Assembly: GCF_017916275.1 (NCBI RefSeq)
Contig: NZ_JAFMST010000017.1
Span: 1-60,382, forward strand
From: Rubellimicrobium arenae
Lineage (GTDB): Bacteria > Pseudomonadota > Alphaproteobacteria > Rhodobacterales > Rhodobacteraceae
Reading direction: 5' to 3'
DNA: 60,382 bases
Position numbers and translations under genes: made by a program
Notes under the pieces: model-generated
What the model saw: only the letters and a program-made list of their open reading frames with translations
Told to the model about the DNA's origin: nothing
The model's database searches: none
Part shown: piece by piece, positions 57,988-60,382 of the stretch
How the letters are laid out: every line of letters starts with the position of its first letter
Numbering within the stretch: position 1 is the stretch's first letter

Positions 57988-60180
57988 GTGACCCAGGCGA
58001 GCCCATCCCACCAGACCCAGGCCGAGTCCCTGTCGGGGCTGACGGAGCGCGTGACCTTCCACAGCCCCGAGTCGGGCTTCTGCGTGCTCCGCGTCAAGGT
58101 CCGGGGGCACCGGGACCTGGTCACCGTCGTGGGCCACGCCGCGACGATCTCGGCCGGGGAATGGGTGACCGCCTCGGGCGACTGGGTGAACGACACGACG
58201 CATGGGCGGCAATTCCGGGCGAGGCTTCTCCGGACCTCCCCGCCGTCCTCGGCCGACGGGATCAGGCGCTATCTCGGCTCGGGCCTGATCCGCGGCATCG
58301 GCCCCGTCTACGCCGAGAAGCTGGTCGCGCTCTTCGGGGAGGAGGTCTTCGACATCATCGAGGCCGCGCCCCAGCGCCTGCGCGAGGTGGGCGGCATCGG
58401 GCCCAAGCGCGCGGCCCGCATCGCCGCCGCCTGGGCCGACCAGAAGGTGATCCGCGGGATCATGGTGTTCCTGCACGCGCATGGCGTGGGCACGGCACGG
58501 GCGGTGCGGATCTTCAAGACCTACGGCACCGAGGCCGTGGAGGTCATGACCGGGAACCCCTACCGCCTTGCGCGCGACATCCGGGGCATCGGCTTCAAGA
58601 CCGCGGACATGATCGCGGCCCGGCTCGGGATCGCGCCCCACGCCATGATCCGCGTGCGCGCCGGGATCTCCTTCGCCCTGACCGAGGCCATGGGCCAAGG
58701 TCACTGCGGCCTTCCGGTCGAGGATCTGGCAACCCTGGCCGAGAAGCTCCTGGAGGTGCCGCGCCCCCTGGTCGACGAGGCCATCGCCCTCGAGGCGGCC
58801 GAGGGAACGGTGATCGCCGCCCCTGTCGGCGACACGCCCTGCCTGTTCCTGGCCGGGCTCCACCACGCCGAGCGCGGCATCGCGGACCGGCTGAGGAGCC
58901 TCCTGTTCGCCCCCCTCCCCTGGCCCGGGATCGACGCCGCCAAGGCGCTGCCCTGGATCGAGGAGCGCACGGGCGTCACCCTCGCGCCCAGCCAGGCCGA
59001 GGCGCTGCGGCTCGCGCTCCGGTCCAAGGTGCTGGTGATCACCGGGGGGCCGGGCGTGGGCAAGACGACTCTGGTGAACTCGATCCTCCGCATCCTGGGC
59101 GCCAAAGGGGTGCGGCTCCTCCTGTGCGCGCCCACCGGCCGGGCCGCCAAGAGGATGGCCGAGGCCACCGGGCTCGAGGCCAGGACCATCCATCGCCTGC
59201 TCGAGCCCGACCCGCGGACCGGCGGGTTCAAGCGGGGCGAGGACAGCCCGCTCGCCTGCGACCTGCTCGTGGCGGACGAAAGCTCGATGATCGACGTGCC
59301 GCTGATGCATGCGCTGCTGCGGGCGGTTCCGGACTCGTCCGCGCTGCTGATCGTGGGGGACATCGACCAGCTCCCCTCGGTCGGGCCGGGGCAGGTGCTG
59401 GCGGACCTGATCGGCTCGGGCGCGGTCCCGGTGGTCCGGCTGACCGAGGTGTTCCGGCAGGCGGCGCAAAGCCGGATCGTAGCCAGCGCCCACCGCATCA
59501 ACCAGGGGCGGATGCCCGACCTGGCGCCGGGCGAGACGGGATCGGATTTCCACTTCGTGCCGGCCGACGACCCTGACGAGGCGGTGCGGCGCGTCCTGGC
59601 GCTGGTGACCGGGCGGATCCCACGGCGCTTTGGGCTGGATCCGGTGCGGGATGTCCAGGTGCTTTGCCCCATGAACCGGGGAAGCGTGGGGGCGCGGGCG
59701 CTCAACGTCGCGCTGCAGGGGGCGCTGAACCCGACGGGCGGCCCCCGGGTCGAGCGGTTCGGCCATGTCTTCGCGCCGGGCGACAAGGTCATGCAGGTCG
59801 AGAACGACCCCGAAAAGGAGGTCTTCAACGGCGACATCGGCTTCGTGGGCCGGGTGGACCCCGAGGAGGGCGAGCTGGTGGTCCGCTTTGACGGGCGGCC
59901 GGTGACCTACGCCTTAGGCGAGTTGGACGCGCTGCAGCCCGCCTACGCGGTCACGGTCCACAAGAGCCAGGGATCGGAATATCCGGCGGTGGTGATCCCC
60001 GTGATGACGCAGCATTACAGCCTGCTCCAGCGCAACCTGCTCTACACCGGGGTCACGCGGGGCAAGCGGCTCGTGGTGCTGGTCGGGCAGGCCAAGGCGG
60101 TGGCCATGGCCGTCCGGAGCACCGCGGGCCAGCGCCGCTGGTCCCGGCTGCGGGAGTGGCTGGCCCCCGGCCCGGGCTGA
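57988..60180 (+). CDS. recD2: ATP-dependent RecD2-like DNA helicase
   Basis: 730 residues from GTG 57988, the family's normal size. The N-terminus has an OB-like region (VTFHSPESGFCVLRVKVRG) and helix-hairpin-helix repeats (GSGLIRGIGPVYAEKLVALFG and GGIGPKRAARIAAAW). The SF1B helicase motifs follow: GGPGVGKTTLVNS (I), APTGRAAKRMAE (Ia), VADESSMIDV (II), GDIDQLPSVGPGQVLADL (III), LTEVFRQAAQSRIVASAHRINQG (IV), and TVHKSQGSEYPAVVIPV and YTGVTRGKRLVVLVG (V-VI). It unwinds DNA 5' to 3'. The start is uncertain because no ribosome-binding site is well spaced. Confidence 0.9.
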   Translation: MTQASPSHQTQAESLSGLTERVTFHSPESGFCVLRVKVRGHRDLVTVVGHAATISAGEWVTASGDWVNDTTHGRQFRARLLRTSPPSSADGIRRYLGSGLIRGIGPVYAEKLVALFGEEVFDIIEAAPQRLREVGGIGPKRAARIAAAWADQKVIRGIMVFLHAHGVGTARAVRIFKTYGTEAVEVMTGNPYRLARDIRGIGFKTADMIAARLGIAPHAMIRVRAGISFALTEAMGQGHCGLPVEDLATLAEKLLEVPRPLVDEAIALEAAEGTVIAAPVGDTPCLFLAGLHHAERGIADRLRSLLFAPLPWPGIDAAKALPWIEERTGVTLAPSQAEALRLALRSKVLVITGGPGVGKTTLVNSILRILGAKGVRLLLCAPTGRAAKRMAEATGLEARTIHRLLEPDPRTGGFKRGEDSPLACDLLVADESSMIDVPLMHALLRAVPDSSALLIVGDIDQLPSVGPGQVLADLIGSGAVPVVRLTEVFRQAAQSRIVASAHRINQGRMPDLAPGETGSDFHFVPADDPDEAVRRVLALVTGRIPRRFGLDPVRDVQVLCPMNRGSVGARALNVALQGALNPTGGPRVERFGHVFAPGDKVMQVENDPEKEVFNGDIGFVGRVDPEEGELVVRFDGRPVTYALGELDALQPAYAVTVHKSQGSEYPAVVIPVMTQHYSLLQRNLLYTGVTRGKRLVVLVGQAKAVAMAVRSTAGQRRWSRLREWLAPGPG

Positions 60181-60314
60181 GCGCCGGCCGGCCTTAGGTG
60201 GAGACGCCCGGACGTCAATCGGACGAATTGGCGAGTTGCCCTTCCGTCGGGCCGAATGCTTCAGTCCTCGCCCAGAGCCGCGGAATCGTGGCCGAACGGG
60301 AGGAGCGGAGAGCG

Positions 60315-60382
60315 ATGAGGACGAGGGTGATGGCGGTGGCGGCCGGGGCGCTTCTGGGTCCGGGCCTGGCCTGGGCGCAGGA
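60315..60382 (+). CDS. N-terminus of a secreted protein (partial)
   Basis: ATG at 60315 follows GGGAGGAGCGGAG and codes for MRTRVMAVAAGALLGPGLAW, then AQ, before the window ends. It is a clear Sec-type signal peptide, with likely cleavage after AWA. The mature protein lies outside the window, so no function can be given. Confidence 0.6.
   Translation, partial: MRTRVMAVAAGALLGPGLAWAQ

Overview
The window is about 60 kb of very GC-rich DNA with dense, strand-switching operons. Gene content points to an alphaproteobacterium of the Rhodobacterales (Rhodobacteraceae/Paracoccaceae type): an opgG-opgH-opgC glucan operon, a PQQ alcohol-oxidation island, a LOV histidine kinase and an EmrB-type exporter. 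A genus such as Rubellimicrobium would fit but is a guess. No rRNA, tRNA, CRISPR array, insertion sequence or phage integrase was seen.

Layout. (1) 1-11.2 kb: surface-polysaccharide cluster with the tail of a sugar-nucleotide epimerase, manC, a Wzx-like flippase, a Wzy/ligase-like membrane protein, three glycosyltransferases, a VanZ-like protein, a right-handed beta-helix (pectate-lyase-3) protein and a calcineurin-like phosphatase. (2) 11.3-18.3 kb: three metallo-beta-lactamase-fold or related genes in a row, a DUF808 membrane protein, three tiny hydrophilic proteins, and an operon of a degenerate HtrA-like protein, a LuxR-type regulator and an intact HtrA-like protease. (3) 18.4-38.3 kb: an alcohol-oxidation island. 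It carries DUF779, an ExaC/AcoD-type aldehyde dehydrogenase, a NosR/NirI-like flavin/Fe-S membrane protein with its own ApbE flavin transferase, a MoxJ/XoxJ-like binding protein, a PedF-type cytochrome c550, a PedA1A2BC-like ABC system, a Sel1 protein, a split TauABC-like importer, and a PQQ alcohol dehydrogenase with the second Asp (D320-F-D322) diagnostic of lanthanide enzymes. It ends with a LuxR response regulator, a FIST-domain NosP-like sensor and a NahK/ErcS'-like hybrid kinase. (4) 38.2-42.1 kb: a SRPBCC protein and a LOV-PAS-GAF-GAF hybrid histidine kinase. (5) 42.7-47.3 kb: osmoregulated periplasmic glucan operon. (6) 47.3-54.6 kb: a sugar ABC importer with a D-tagatose 3-epimerase family enzyme, a FrcK-like kinase and a divergent LacI regulator. 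(7) 54.6-60.4 kb: divergent MarR regulator and EmrB-type exporter, a DUF1989 protein, RecD2 helicase and the start of a secreted protein.

How the genes work together. In the island, alcohol would be oxidised in the periplasm by the quinoprotein, electrons would pass to cytochrome c550, and aldehyde would be removed in the cytoplasm. PedABC-like transport, a MoxJ-like protein and a second ABC importer would support the cofactor or metal supply. A 15-bp element with core GACCTTTGT recurs in the same orientation upstream of five island transcription units (aldehyde dehydrogenase, ABC permease, PedA-like binding protein, alcohol dehydrogenase, response regulator). This suggests one regulon under the NosP/NahK/LuxR-type system. 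The NosR-like/ApbE pair and the nitric-oxide-type sensor appear here without any denitrification gene, and this is the most intriguing feature of the window. Start codons, spacing, motifs and repeats were read from the sequence; family names come from recognition of motifs and were not checked by database search.
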